Of a stretch of DNA of 64,000 bases, positions 35,009 to 43,632 are shown one piece after another. The stretch comes from Mycolicibacterium chubuense (lineage in GTDB: Bacteria > Actinomycetota > Actinomycetes > Mycobacteriales > Mycobacteriaceae). Below the pieces are notes generated by a model. The model was not told where the DNA came from. It saw only the letters and a list, made by a program, of their open reading frames with translations, and searched no databases. The position numbers were made by a program, and so were the translations under genes. Each line of letters opens with the position of its first letter. Position 1 is the first letter of the stretch. The stretch covers positions 244,351 to 308,350 of the forward strand of contig NZ_JYNX01000060.1 of the NCBI RefSeq assembly GCF_001044255.1. Direction: 5' to 3'.

Positions 35009-35976
35009 CCGCTGACAACACCCCGCTCGAGATCCGCGATGTTCCCGACCCCGTGCCCGGCCCCGGCGAAGTCCTGGTTCGAGTCATGGCCAGCGGCGTG
35101 AACCCGCTCGACACCAAGATCCGCCGAGGCATGGCCGCACACGCGAAGATGGCGCCGCCGGCGATTCTCGGCATCGACATGGCCGGTGTGGTGGAAGCCG
35201 TAGGGGAACAGGTTCACCAGTTTCAGGTCGGCGACGAAGTGTTCGGTATGACCGGCGGTGTCGGTGGCGTCGCGGGGTCACTGGCCGAACTGGCCGCAGT
35301 CGATGCGCGCTTGATCGCTCGCAAGCCCGACGCACTGTCCATGGAGCAAGCCGCGGCCCTCCCGCTGGGTTTTGTCACGTCCTGGGAGGGGCTCGTCGAT
35401 CGCGCGGATGTGACTGCCGGCGACCAGGTGCTGATCCACGGCGGAGCCGGCGGGGTCGGATTCCTCGCGATACAACTCGCCCTCCATCGAGGCGCACGCG
35501 TGTTCGCGACCGGGGGGCCGGCGAGCCAGCAGGTGATCCGCCAGGTCGGGGCGACGGCCATCGATTACACGACGAGCGGCGTCGAAGAGTACGTCGATGA
35601 GTACACGAGCGGAGAAGGCTTCGACGTCGTCGTCGACAACGTCGGCGGCGCCACCCTCGACGCGTCGTTCACCGCCGTCAAGCGCTACACCGGCCGCGTT
35701 GTCAGCGCATTGGGCTGGGGCACCCACAGCTTGGCTCCCCTGTCCTTCCGCGGCGCCACCTACTCCGGCGTCTTCACGTTGATGCCGCTGTTGACCGGCC
35801 GCGGGCGTGAGCACCACGGCCACATCATGTCTCAGGCCGCCGCACTCGCCGACCATGGTGGGCTGGCCCCCCGCCTGCACTCGACGACCTTCCCGCTCGA
35901 CGAGGTCAATCACGCCCACGAAATCATCGAGAACGCCACCGCCACCGGGAAAGTGATCGTGCTGCCTCACCTCTAG
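34990..35976 (+). CDS. MDR/quinone-oxidoreductase-family NADP(H) oxidoreductase
   Basis: A 328-aa MDR-family enzyme: MRAAVLTADNTPLEI start, NPLDTKIRRG, and the coenzyme motif [15 protein letters not shown]. Close in layout to the MDR genes at 33803 and 43633, but not identical. GAGGAG lies 5 nt ahead of the ATG. Probably co-transcribed with 33803 under TetR control. Confidence 0.88.
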   Translation: MRAAVLTADNTPLEIRDVPDPVPGPGEVLVRVMASGVNPLDTKIRRGMAAHAKMAPPAILGIDMAGVVEAVGEQVHQFQVGDEVFGMTGGVGGVAGSLAELAAVDARLIARKPDALSMEQAAALPLGFVTSWEGLVDRADVTAGDQVLIHGGAGGVGFLAIQLALHRGARVFATGGPASQQVIRQVGATAIDYTTSGVEEYVDEYTSGEGFDVVVDNVGGATLDASFTAVKRYTGRVVSALGWGTHSLAPLSFRGATYSGVFTLMPLLTGRGREHHGHIMSQAAALADHGGLAPRLHSTTFPLDEVNHAHEIIENATATGKVIVLPHL

Positions 35977-36038
35977 CCCAGACGGAGATGTGCTTCAACC
36001 CTTCGGCGGTTCGGCAGCCGGTACTGTTGGTGGTCACC

Positions 36039-36509
36039 ATGACAGGCAGGTGCAGGATTCGTTGGCTCGCGCTGATGCTCACTGTCCTGGCGGCGAGCGG
36101 TGTCTTCGGATCGGGAACCGCCGGGGCTGACGCACTCGACGACTACCGCTGGGAACGTCGCCCGCTGCTGGTCTTCGCACCGACGGCCACCGACCCCGGC
36201 CTCGTGGAAACGCTGAGCCGAATCGAGGCGAGTCGATGTGACTTCGTCGGCCGTGACATGGTGCTCGGCGTTCTGGTGAACGTGGGCACCAGCGCTCTCG
36301 ATGGGAAAGCGATCGACGCCGAGGAGTCACGGCGGCTGGCGCAGCAGTATGGGATCGATGACAACGCTTTCCGCGTGCTGTTGATCGGAAAAGACGGCGG
36401 CGAGAAGCTGCGCTTCACCGACGTGCCGGACCTGCAGGCGATCTACACCGTGATCGACGGCATGCCGATGCGCAGGGGCGAGATGCGGACGAACACGGAG
36501 GGGTGTTGA
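36039..36509 (+). CDS. DUF4174 family secreted protein
   Basis: A 156-aa protein with an N-terminal signal peptide (about residues 1-30, ending TAGADA) and the DUF4174 core: YRWERRPLLVFAPTATDP, SRCDFVGRDMV, YGIDDNAFRVLLIGKDGGEK and IDGMPMRRGEM. The core resembles a thioredoxin-like fold without a CxxC. ATG 36039 gives the best signal peptide, although earlier in-frame codons exist. Function unknown. Followed 2 bp later by the CIA30 gene. Confidence 0.8.
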   Translation: MTGRCRIRWLALMLTVLAASGVFGSGTAGADALDDYRWERRPLLVFAPTATDPGLVETLSRIEASRCDFVGRDMVLGVLVNVGTSALDGKAIDAEESRRLAQQYGIDDNAFRVLLIGKDGGEKLRFTDVPDLQAIYTVIDGMPMRRGEMRTNTEGC

Positions 36510-36511
36510 TC

Positions 36512-37120
36512 ATGGGGATGCGCGCGCTGATCGGCGTCGTGATGGCCTGTTCACTGGCCGTCATGTCCTGCGGAAGCATCGAGCCGTCCGCCCGGGCCGC
36601 CCCGCCCGAAGGATCCGACGTCGTCCTCGTCGACCTCGGGAACCCCGGCGAGGTGGCGACCTGGACGACGGTGAACGACCCTGTCATGGGCGGTGAATCC
36701 ACCTCGGCGGTCAGCTTCGGCAACGGTGGCCTCGTGTTCTCCGGGGTCCTCTCGCTCGAGAACAACGGCGGCTTCGCCTCGGCGCGCGGTCCGCAAGACC
36801 CCGGCATCGGACAACGGGCGACGGGCGCGACGTCACTGCGCGTGCGGGCGGTGGGCGACGGCAAGACCTACGTGCTGAAGGTGGGCGACGCAACGCAGCC
36901 GTGGTCCTACATTCAGCGCTTCACCACCGAGGCCGGCGTCGCGCGGGCCTACGACCTGCCCGTCGCGGGCTTCGAACCGGTGGGCATGCGCTTCGACCCC
37001 GCACCCGAGGCGCCGCGGACCTTGGACTCCTCACGCATCAACGAGGTATCGCTCTACATCCTCGACAAGCAGGAGGGACCGTTCACCCTGACGGTGAACC
37101 GGATCGACGCCGACATCTGA
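36512..37120 (+). CDS. CIA30-domain (NDUFAF1-like) lipoprotein
   Basis: A 202-aa exported protein with a lipoprotein-like signal (AVMSC, Cys21 or so). The CIA30 beta-sandwich is recognisable from WTTVNDPVMGGESTSAVSF, GVLSLENNGGFASARG and YILDKQEGPFTLTVNRIDA. In eukaryotes CIA30 assists complex I assembly; the bacterial secreted homologues are uncharacterised. ATG 36512 is placed 8 nt after GGAGGGG. Likely co-transcribed with the DUF4174 gene. Confidence 0.78.
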   Translation: MGMRALIGVVMACSLAVMSCGSIEPSARAAPPEGSDVVLVDLGNPGEVATWTTVNDPVMGGESTSAVSFGNGGLVFSGVLSLENNGGFASARGPQDPGIGQRATGATSLRVRAVGDGKTYVLKVGDATQPWSYIQRFTTEAGVARAYDLPVAGFEPVGMRFDPAPEAPRTLDSSRINEVSLYILDKQEGPFTLTVNRIDADI

Positions 37121-37130
37121 GGACCCGCGG

Positions 37131-38351
37131 TCAGGACCGCCGAGCTTTCGCCCACGCGGTGAACGATCCGACTGACCCTGACCGAGGGCGCTCCAACCAG
37201 GGCCAGGGATGGAGCGCGCCGACGTCGAGCCGGGATGCCCGGCGCCGCCAGCCGGGAACCGGCGCGAATGTCGTCGCCAAAGCCATGCCGTGCAGCACGT
37301 GCACGGGGTCGCCGCGGTGCACCTGCACTTCGCGGCGGGTGGCGAGGTCGGCCAGCGACTGGGCGAGAAACACCAGGCGGTTCTGCGACAACCGAAGCCG
37401 TCGCAGAAGCGGCTCGTCGAAAACGAAGACCACCGGCAGATCAGGATGCGCCGCGACAGCGGGATCCCGATCGCTCAGACTCTCCGCGGTCATCCAGACC
37501 GCCTCCGGTTGGGCGGTGTGCCGCGGGGTCGCAGGGCCGCCGGTGATGTCGGGATGGTCGTCATGACGTAGCCGAGAGTCGGTCGTGTTCCGCCGCTCGG
37601 GTTCCTGTGTGGCGGGCCACCGCGCGATCGGGCAGCGCCGCTCGAGCGGACACGACGCGCAGAGACCGGGCGCCCGCTTCTCCACCTGCCAGCGGGAGAA
37701 CCCATAGGCCTTCCCGGTCAGCGCACCCACCGTCCATTGCCACCCCAGGCGGTTCGCCGCCCGGGAGCCGTCGAGCAGATGGCGGAACATCAGCTCCTCG
37801 CCGTCGCGCCAGCCCCACCCCTGACGAACCGTCCAGTGCGACGCGAGCCACATCCGGCTCTGATTGGTCAGCCAGCCGGCGGCTAGTTCGCTCCAACACA
37901 GATCCAGGCAGCGCGCCTCGCTCGACCACTGGTCGGGGGCGGGTTCCGTATGCTCGACAATGTTGTATCGCAACGATTCTGACGACGCGACGCCGACGCG
38001 GGCGTACAGGTGACGGGCGTATTCCTGCCACCGCAGCTCGTCACGGAACTTGGCGACGTCGGGTCGTGGACCGCCGGCGACGTGGTCCCACACCTCACGC
38101 AGGGTCAGCAGGCCGTGCCGGATGTACGGCGACAGCCGCGACGCGCCGCGACGCTGCGGCGGCCACACCTCGTTGCGGCGCCGGGCATAGCCGGTCACAT
38201 CGAAGGACTGCAGCGCGGCGTCGGCCGCGGTCTGGCCGCCCCGCGCGGGCGGGTCGCTCGCCCGCGGTGGCGGTGTGGTCAGATCACCCAGCTGATCGTC
38301 CACCCACGCGCGGATCGCCGAGTCGTCGGTGGGCGGGACGGGCAGGCGCAC
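37131..38351 (-). CDS. Photolyase/cryptochrome-like protein with permuted domain order
   Basis: A 406-aa protein. Residues about 45-250 form the photolyase FAD-binding helical domain (SRLSPYIRHGLLTL, DELRWQEYARHLYA, MWLASHWTVRQGWGWRDGEE, DGSRAANRLGWQWTVG), ending in a Cys cluster CASCP-x5-C (Cys231, Cys234, Cys240). Residues about 283-350 resemble the alpha/beta antenna domain that in ordinary photolyases comes first: VWMTAESLSDRDPAVAA, LPVVFVFDE, RLSQNRLVFLAQSLADLA and VHRGDPVHVL. The order is thus FAD domain then alpha/beta domain. The GTG start is 7 nt downstream of TACACT, so it is probably leaderless. Activity unknown. Confidence 0.8.
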   Translation of the reverse strand: MRLPVPPTDDSAIRAWVDDQLGDLTTPPPRASDPPARGGQTAADAALQSFDVTGYARRRNEVWPPQRRGASRLSPYIRHGLLTLREVWDHVAGGPRPDVAKFRDELRWQEYARHLYARVGVASSESLRYNIVEHTEPAPDQWSSEARCLDLCWSELAAGWLTNQSRMWLASHWTVRQGWGWRDGEELMFRHLLDGSRAANRLGWQWTVGALTGKAYGFSRWQVEKRAPGLCASCPLERRCPIARWPATQEPERRNTTDSRLRHDDHPDITGGPATPRHTAQPEAVWMTAESLSDRDPAVAAHPDLPVVFVFDEPLLRRLRLSQNRLVFLAQSLADLATRREVQVHRGDPVHVLHGMALATTFAPVPGWRRRASRLDVGALHPWPWLERPRSGSVGSFTAWAKARRS

Positions 38352-38357
38352 ATTGCG

Positions 38358-38363
38358 AGTGTA
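38358..38363 (-). promoter_or_regulatory. -10 box for the leaderless photolyase-like gene
   Basis: TACACT on the minus strand matches TANNNT and lies 6 nt before the GTG start codon at 38351, with no ribosome-binding site between. Confidence 0.5.
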
Positions 38364-38424
38364 GGTTCGCGTGACCGCGCCTGGCGGACAGACGCCACAA
38401 CCTGCGCACAGCCTGTGTCCGCAT

Positions 38425-39639
38425 TCACCGAGCCACCTCGGTGGTCGCGCGAGACGCCATGCGGCTCACCAGGATCGGGGCCGCGACGCCATGTAGGAGG
38501 ACACTGCCCAGAACGACGACGATGGCTACGGACAGGAGCGTGTCGCCCGGTCCGGGCGGTATGACGATGTAGGCCCACAGAGCCAACGCGACGTTCGCGG
38601 TGCCGCGGGGACCGAGCCAGGCCAACAGGATCCGCTCGTGTCCGCTCAGTGGCGACCGCACCGTCGCGGCCGCGACCGAGACAGCACGGACGACGGTCAA
38701 CACCAGCACCCCGAAGACCACCTGAGTGACCGCGACCCCGTCGTGCAGCTTCTCCCATACGACGGCCCCGAACACGAACCACACCACCGCGGCGAGGACG
38801 AACCCCACGTCGTCGATGTACTCCTGTTCCCGCTCCTCGTCGACGTAGTGCCGCACGCTGTGGTACGCGATGCCGCCGACGAACGCCGCGACGATGCCGT
38901 TGCCGTGCAGGCCGACGTTGAGGGTGTAGGTCAGCACCGGGACGCCGAGCATCAGGAGTCGGCGGGACTGTTCTGTCATCAAGCCGCGGCGGTCGGCTGC
39001 GTTGGCGCACCACGCGGCCGCGGCACCGATGCCGAGGCCGAGCACGACCGCGATGGCGAGGTGCGGAATGCCATGCCGCAGCGCATAGATCACGCCCTCC
39101 GCCCGGGTGTGCTCGCCGCTCGCGATCGTCAGCGCGAGGAGGAACACCGGCGCGATCACCCCGTCGGAGTAGCCCTCCTCGATGTTGAACACGTGACGGA
39201 CCCGCTCGGGGATCCGGGGATCGTGCAGGAACGACACCACCGGCGCGAAGTCGACGGGGACCACCACGCACGCGAGCACGAGCAGCTGCGCCAGCGTGAG
39301 GCTGGGCAGCAGGCCGGCGCCGAGGAGCACGGCCAGGGCCACGCCGATGGGCAAGGCGATGAAGAGCAGCCGGAGCACGATGCGGGTGTGCCCGCCGAAG
39401 AAACCGTTGCGTACGCGGGTTGCGTGCTCGAACAGCACGATCGCCAGGATCGCCTCGATGATGGGTTCGACGACACGGGCCTCGAGGCGGCCGGCGAGCG
39501 CATCGTCGGTGAGGTAGCCGAAGAAGGTGCCCGCGAGCACCAGGATCAGCGCCGGAGTGACCTGCCAGTGCCGGAGGCGACGGGCGAACAGCGACCAGAC
39601 CACCAGCACGGCCGCCAGACCGGCGATCGACCACGACAT
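38425..39639 (-). CDS. CPA1-type (NhaP-like) cation/proton antiporter
   Basis: A 404-aa membrane protein with about twelve hydrophobic segments and CPA1 features: LFEHATRVRNGF, the ion-site region CVVVPVDFAPVVSFLHD and the conserved Arg-containing segment LLAWLGPRGTANVALAL. In typical CPA1 members the site reads ATDPV; here VPVDFAP keeps the Asp but alters its surroundings. Exchanges Na+, K+ or H+ in relatives. ATG at 39639; separated from the photolyase-like gene by 73 bp. Confidence 0.85.
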   Translation of the reverse strand: MSWSIAGLAAVLVVWSLFARRLRHWQVTPALILVLAGTFFGYLTDDALAGRLEARVVEPIIEAILAIVLFEHATRVRNGFFGGHTRIVLRLLFIALPIGVALAVLLGAGLLPSLTLAQLLVLACVVVPVDFAPVVSFLHDPRIPERVRHVFNIEEGYSDGVIAPVFLLALTIASGEHTRAEGVIYALRHGIPHLAIAVVLGLGIGAAAAWCANAADRRGLMTEQSRRLLMLGVPVLTYTLNVGLHGNGIVAAFVGGIAYHSVRHYVDEEREQEYIDDVGFVLAAVVWFVFGAVVWEKLHDGVAVTQVVFGVLVLTVVRAVSVAAATVRSPLSGHERILLAWLGPRGTANVALALWAYIVIPPGPGDTLLSVAIVVVLGSVLLHGVAAPILVSRMASRATTEVAR

Positions 39640-39814
39640 CGCGTCATTATCATCCGCCGGCAGGCCAGCACGGGTGAACTGCTGCAGGACGAGTCGCGAA
39701 CGAGCTTGCCAACTCCCCGCCCGAGGCAGGTGCGCCCCCGGGTCGAGCAGTGAACCCGTTGTTGCGCAATCGATTCAGGGAGAAGGCCGCTGCCTCCCGC
39801 CACGGCTGTGGACG

Positions 39815-40255
39815 CTACGTGCGATCCGACGTGGAATCTGAGTAGTCCCAGGACAGTGTCCTCACGGGGGTCACGCGGATGTAAGCGGAACCCGGTCGTG
39901 GTGCGGTGGGCCACTCGGACTCCGGCACACCCCGCGCGCGGGCCCCTGCCCTGGCGACTTCGAGGGTCTCGTCGGGTTCGCGGACGATGCGGGCGTGACC
40001 TTGGAACATCACTCCCCGAATGTTCGCCATGGTCGATCCGTCTTCGAGCATGACACTCACGTTCGGGTTGCTCTCGACGTTGGCGACTTTGCGCGTCCCA
40101 TCCCGCACACCCATGACGATGTCGCGGCCGAGCCGAAAGTATCCGAGGGGCACGGTATGCGGAAAGCCATCCTTGTCGATGGTGCTCAGCATCGCCCAGC
40201 CTGGACGGCTGTCGAGAAACGCCTCAATTTGCTCGTCACTGAGTTTTCGCGGCAT
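39815..40255 (-). CDS. Pyridoxamine-5'-phosphate-oxidase-fold FMN/F420-type protein
   Basis: A 146-aa split-barrel flavin/deazaflavin-binding protein with the PPOX core: WAMLSTIDKDGFPHTVPLGYF, RKVANVESNPNVSVMLED and ARIVREPDETLEVA. Such small proteins in mycobacteria use F420 or FMN and reduce or bind diverse small molecules. ATG at 40255. Transcribed alone. Confidence 0.82.
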   Translation of the reverse strand: MPRKLSDEQIEAFLDSRPGWAMLSTIDKDGFPHTVPLGYFRLGRDIVMGVRDGTRKVANVESNPNVSVMLEDGSTMANIRGVMFQGHARIVREPDETLEVARAGARARGVPESEWPTAPRPGSAYIRVTPVRTLSWDYSDSTSDRT

Positions 40256-40314
40256 GAAACAGGCTAGCAGGAGCGGTATCTGGCTGGTCCTGCCTGCACC
40301 GTGCTTTACCTCGC

Positions 40315-40566
40315 GCCATCGACGACTACGCGGAGACGGCCGGGAAGCGTCGCAAGGAGCACCACACCGTCCACGGCACGCAGGCCGGAGACCCCGCCAA
40401 GGCAGCCACCGCCATCATCACGGCCGTGGAGCAACCGCAACCTCCCCGCTTCCTGCTTCTGGGCTCCGACGCGCTCGCCGGCCATCGGCAGATGGCACAG
40501 GCCCGAATCGGCGAGGTGGACAGGTGGGAGAAGCCCAGTGCCAGTACCGATTACATCGACGAGTAG
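40315..40566 (+). pseudogene. C-terminal remnant of a short-chain dehydrogenase/reductase
   Basis: An 83-codon stretch ending in TAG with no usable start codon. It reads DDYAETAGKRRKEHH, then GDPAKAATAIITAVEQPQPP, RFLLLGSDALAGHRQM. This is the SDR tail seen intact in the SDR at 48698-49552 (LGDPEKAAQAV, HLVLGSDALRLI). The N-terminal two-thirds is gone. The region 40256-40314 upstream shows no gene. Confidence 0.7.
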
Positions 40567-40630
40567 CGCCAGGCCCTCGTGACGCCCACTGCGTCATCAG
40601 CTGCCACCTGTTTGCTCCTTCCGCGAACAA

Positions 40631-40652
40631 TTTTTGAGATGCCCCTCAAAAA
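40631..40652. repeat. AT-rich hairpin (TTTTTGAG-N6-CTCAAAAA)
   Basis: Perfect 8-bp arms with a 6-nt loop in an AT-rich patch about 90 bp upstream of the metalloprotease gene. The T-run on both strands means it could terminate transcription in either direction. Confidence 0.5.
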
Positions 40653-40740
40653 TGCTCCTCTGGCTTGATTTCGCCAATTTGTGACTAGGAAAGGAATTTG
40701 CTGTACGCTCCCTGAAAAATATTGACAGGGGGGTCAGCAC

Positions 40741-42546
40741 ATGGGTGGGCGGCATCAACGGCGCGCGGAGCAGTTCGGGGTGAGGCAGTGGCTGCAGCTG
40801 GGCGCTGCATCGGCTGGTGTCGGGGCGGCACTCCTGGGGTTCTCGCTGGTGGGTCCGGACATCGGCACGGCGGCCGCGGACACGTCGGGGGAGTCGTCGG
40901 CCGCATCGACCGGTAGCGCCGGCGGCGCAGAATCCACCGGTCCAGCGAGGTCGACACCGTCGGCCGACCGTGAGTCGGGCACCGCCGCCACCGATACGGA
41001 CCGCACCGATGACGGTGGCTCCGACGACGCCGTTGATGACGCCGACGACCGCGTCGGCCGCGTCGGTGCGCGCCAGCTTGATCAATCGGTCGAGGACTCG
41101 TCGGATGTCGCCACCACCGACGAGAACGCTGCCGACGGGGACGACGCCGGGGATGACGACGCTGCAGACGACGTCGGCGAGGACGAGGTTGCCGAGGAGC
41201 GCGCGTCGGCCGACGGCGACGACACCCGTACAACCCCTGCCCCCGCAACGGTCACGGCGACGGCGACCACCACGCCCCGGCCGACCCACGAGGAGCGGGT
41301 CGCCGAGAAGATCGCCAAGATCTCGGCCTCAGCGCAGGCGTGGATCGACGCGCGGCCGGTCAGCGACGAGCGCAAGGACGAACTCGAAGCAGCCTGGGCG
41401 GCCCTGCGCCGCAACCTTCTCAACCAGGCGCCCACACTGACCCCGGTCCAGCTCACCGGCGTCATCACCGGCGAGGTCACCGGCACCGTCGACGCCCTGG
41501 ATCCCGACGGGGACCGGCTGGTCTACCGCGTGGTGCGCGGACCGGCGACCGGCAAGGTGCACCTCAACTCGGACGGGACGTTCACCTACACACCCGGTGA
41601 GCATTTCGACGGCGTGGACACCTTCGTGGTGCGCGCGGTGGACCTCGGACTGCACATCAACCTGCTGGACTGGTTCCGGCCGATCGGAACGCGCGCCGGC
41701 GCACTGATCAACCAAGGTGCGGTCACGTTCGACTTCGCCTACACCGAGGGTGCCGAGCACTGGACGCCCGAGCGTCGCGCGGCGTTGCAGCGCTCGGCCG
41801 AGGCGCTGGTGACTTACCTGCGGGTCGCCAAGCCGGTCGTGCTCACCTATGAGATCGAAGGGGTCGACAATCCGGACGTCCGCTGGTTGGCGGGCGCCGG
41901 TAGCGGCCTCATCAGCAGGGACCCTGGCTACTGGCCGACGGTGGTACAGAACAAGCTGCTCTCGGGGAAGGACGCCAACGGCGCCGAGTACGACGGCTCC
42001 ATCGAGTGGAACTTCGCCAAGCCGTGGGCGTTGGGTGACGTGGTCGTCGGCGACGAGTACGACTTCATGAGCACGGCGATGCACGAACTCCTGCATTCGT
42101 TCGGCTTCGCTTCGACGCTGGAGGCGCCGGGCACCAACAGCGGGCGGAGGTGGAGCATCTTCGACAGCTTCATCGGTACCGCCGACGGCACAGGGCTTTT
42201 CGCCGCCGACTTCACCTGGCCGAGTTCGGCAGATCCCTACCTGACCGGGTTCGCCGGTGGAGTGTTCTTCGGTGGCGAGAATGCCGTTGCGGCGTATGGG
42301 AAACCGGTCCCGCTTTACTCGCCCAACCCATGGAAGGACGGCAGTTCGTCGGCCCACCTCGACGACGACACCTTCACCGGTGACGACTTCCAGTTGATGA
42401 ACCACAAGGCGAAGGGGCACGGGATGGTCGAGGTGCGCGAGATCAGCGCGATCGAGGCGGGCATCCTGCGCGACCTCGGCTACACGGTGGTCATGCCGCG
42501 CCAGCCGGCGCTCGCGACAGGTGCGCTCATCGGACTGAGCGCCTGA
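40741..42546 (+). CDS. Secreted acidic metalloprotease-like protein with cadherin/Ig-like repeat
   Basis: A 601-aa exported protein. An N-terminal hydrophobic segment (about residues 17-40, GAASAGVGAALLGFSLVG) leads to about 110 residues rich in Asp, Ala, Ser and Thr, a Thr/Ala/Pro linker, a charged helix, a cadherin/Ig-like repeat of about 60 residues (VTGTVDALDPDGDRLVYR, GTFTYTPGEHFDG), then a C-terminal domain carrying the zinc motif HELLH (His448, Glu449, His452) followed by SFGF, as in metzincin-like or M10-type peptidases. GGGGGG precedes the ATG by 8 nt. Structure parallels the secreted acidic esterase at 31206. Overlaps the convergent AraC gene by 20 bp. Confidence 0.82.
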   Translation: MGGRHQRRAEQFGVRQWLQLGAASAGVGAALLGFSLVGPDIGTAAADTSGESSAASTGSAGGAESTGPARSTPSADRESGTAATDTDRTDDGGSDDAVDDADDRVGRVGARQLDQSVEDSSDVATTDENAADGDDAGDDDAADDVGEDEVAEERASADGDDTRTTPAPATVTATATTTPRPTHEERVAEKIAKISASAQAWIDARPVSDERKDELEAAWAALRRNLLNQAPTLTPVQLTGVITGEVTGTVDALDPDGDRLVYRVVRGPATGKVHLNSDGTFTYTPGEHFDGVDTFVVRAVDLGLHINLLDWFRPIGTRAGALINQGAVTFDFAYTEGAEHWTPERRAALQRSAEALVTYLRVAKPVVLTYEIEGVDNPDVRWLAGAGSGLISRDPGYWPTVVQNKLLSGKDANGAEYDGSIEWNFAKPWALGDVVVGDEYDFMSTAMHELLHSFGFASTLEAPGTNSGRRWSIFDSFIGTADGTGLFAADFTWPSSADPYLTGFAGGVFFGGENAVAAYGKPVPLYSPNPWKDGSSSAHLDDDTFTGDDFQLMNHKAKGHGMVEVREISAIEAGILRDLGYTVVMPRQPALATGALIGLSA

Positions 42547-43516
42547 TGGCGCTCCCCGCAAAGGTCGCCCGATACTCCGACGGGGACACGTCCACGATCC
42601 TGCGGAAGTGCAGCCGCAGGTTCGCTCCGGTTCCGAGGCCGACCTGATCCGCGATCTGATCGACGGACAGCCTCGTGCTCTCCAAAAGCTCTCGGGCGGC
42701 GTCGATCCGAGCGCGCAAGATCCACTGCAGCGGGGTAGTGCCGGTCTCTTCGGCGAAGCGGCGCAGAAATGTGCGCGGCGACATCTGGGCGTGGGTCGCG
42801 AGATCATCGATGGTGAGCTGCTTGTCGAGTTGCGACATGACCCATTCGCGCGTTGCGGCAAGAGTGTCCCCGCGGCACACGGCGCTGTTCTTCGGTAGGA
42901 ACTGGGCCTGCCCTCCACTGCGGTGGGGAGCGGTCACAAGACCGCGAGCGATCTCGTTCGCCGCGCCCACACCGTGGTCACGTCGCACGATGTGCAGACA
43001 CAGGTCGAGACCGGCGGCAGCGCCGGCCGAGGTGAGGACGGATCCTTCGTCGACGAAGAGCACGTTCGGCTCGACAATGATCTCGGGGTATCGCTGCGCC
43101 AGCTGCTCCGCCGCGTCCCAGTGCGTCGTCGCGCGACGACCGTCGAGCAGACCCGCCTCGGCGAGGGCGAACGCGCCGTAACAGATCGACGCGATCCGCA
43201 CACCGCGGGCTGCTGCGCTGCGAAGCGCTTGATGCACGGCCGTCGGCACGGGTCGGCCCGCCGGTGCGTAACCCGGGACGATGACGGTGTCGGCACCCTT
43301 CAGCGCCTCCAGTCCATGAGTGACTGCGTACCCGAATGCCCCGTGAGCCGGCACCGTCCCGGTATCAACCCCGCAGAGTAAGACCTCATAGGGAAAGCCC
43401 GTTTCAGGATGGAACACCTCTGCCGCGATTCCGACGTCCAAGGGAAGGGCGCCATCGAGGACGAGGACGACCACGCGATGCGGTGGGGCACCCACGTTGT
43501 CACTATCCTCGCGCAT
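42527..43516 (-). CDS. GlxA-like AraC-family transcriptional regulator (DJ-1/PfpI plus AraC HTH)
   Basis: A 329-aa protein with an N-terminal DJ-1/PfpI-like domain (VVVLVLDGALPLDVGIAAE, TVIVPGY, SICYGAFALAEAGLLDG with Cys in the nucleophile-elbow position) and C-terminal AraC HTH pair (TIDDLATHAQMSPRTFLRRF then LSVDQIADQVGLGTGANLRLHF). Start chosen at ATG 43516 (MREDSDN); an earlier GTG at 43561 is possible. Divergent from an MDR oxidoreductase with a TGGCAA dyad between, the typical GlxA arrangement. Confidence 0.88.
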   Translation of the reverse strand: MREDSDNVGAPPHRVVVLVLDGALPLDVGIAAEVFHPETGFPYEVLLCGVDTGTVPAHGAFGYAVTHGLEALKGADTVIVPGYAPAGRPVPTAVHQALRSAAARGVRIASICYGAFALAEAGLLDGRRATTHWDAAEQLAQRYPEIIVEPNVLFVDEGSVLTSAGAAAGLDLCLHIVRRDHGVGAANEIARGLVTAPHRSGGQAQFLPKNSAVCRGDTLAATREWVMSQLDKQLTIDDLATHAQMSPRTFLRRFAEETGTTPLQWILRARIDAARELLESTRLSVDQIADQVGLGTGANLRLHFRRIVDVSPSEYRATFAGSAIRRSVR

Positions 43517-43518
43517 AT

Positions 43519-43532
43519 TGGCAATCTTGCCA
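43519..43532. promoter_or_regulatory. Dyad TGGCAATCTTGCCA in the AraC/MDR intergenic region
   Basis: Perfect 6-bp arms with a 2-bp centre, 3 bp upstream of the AraC-family start and about 100 bp upstream of the MDR gene. It is a candidate operator for the AraC-type regulator. Confidence 0.4.
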
Positions 43533-43632
43533 CTGGAGCGGACGGCGCCGATACCGAACACTGGGATGACATTCGTTCGGGCGCGATCGTCCCGCCCCCT
43601 CCAGATGAGGAATACCGATCATCACTGCCACC

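Noticed and set aside
38279-39634. A 451-codon minus-strand frame overlapping the antiporter gene
   Set aside because: It is the shifted frame of the antiporter (Arg/His/Pro-rich, no hydrophobic helices), while the antiporter frame has clear CPA1 features.
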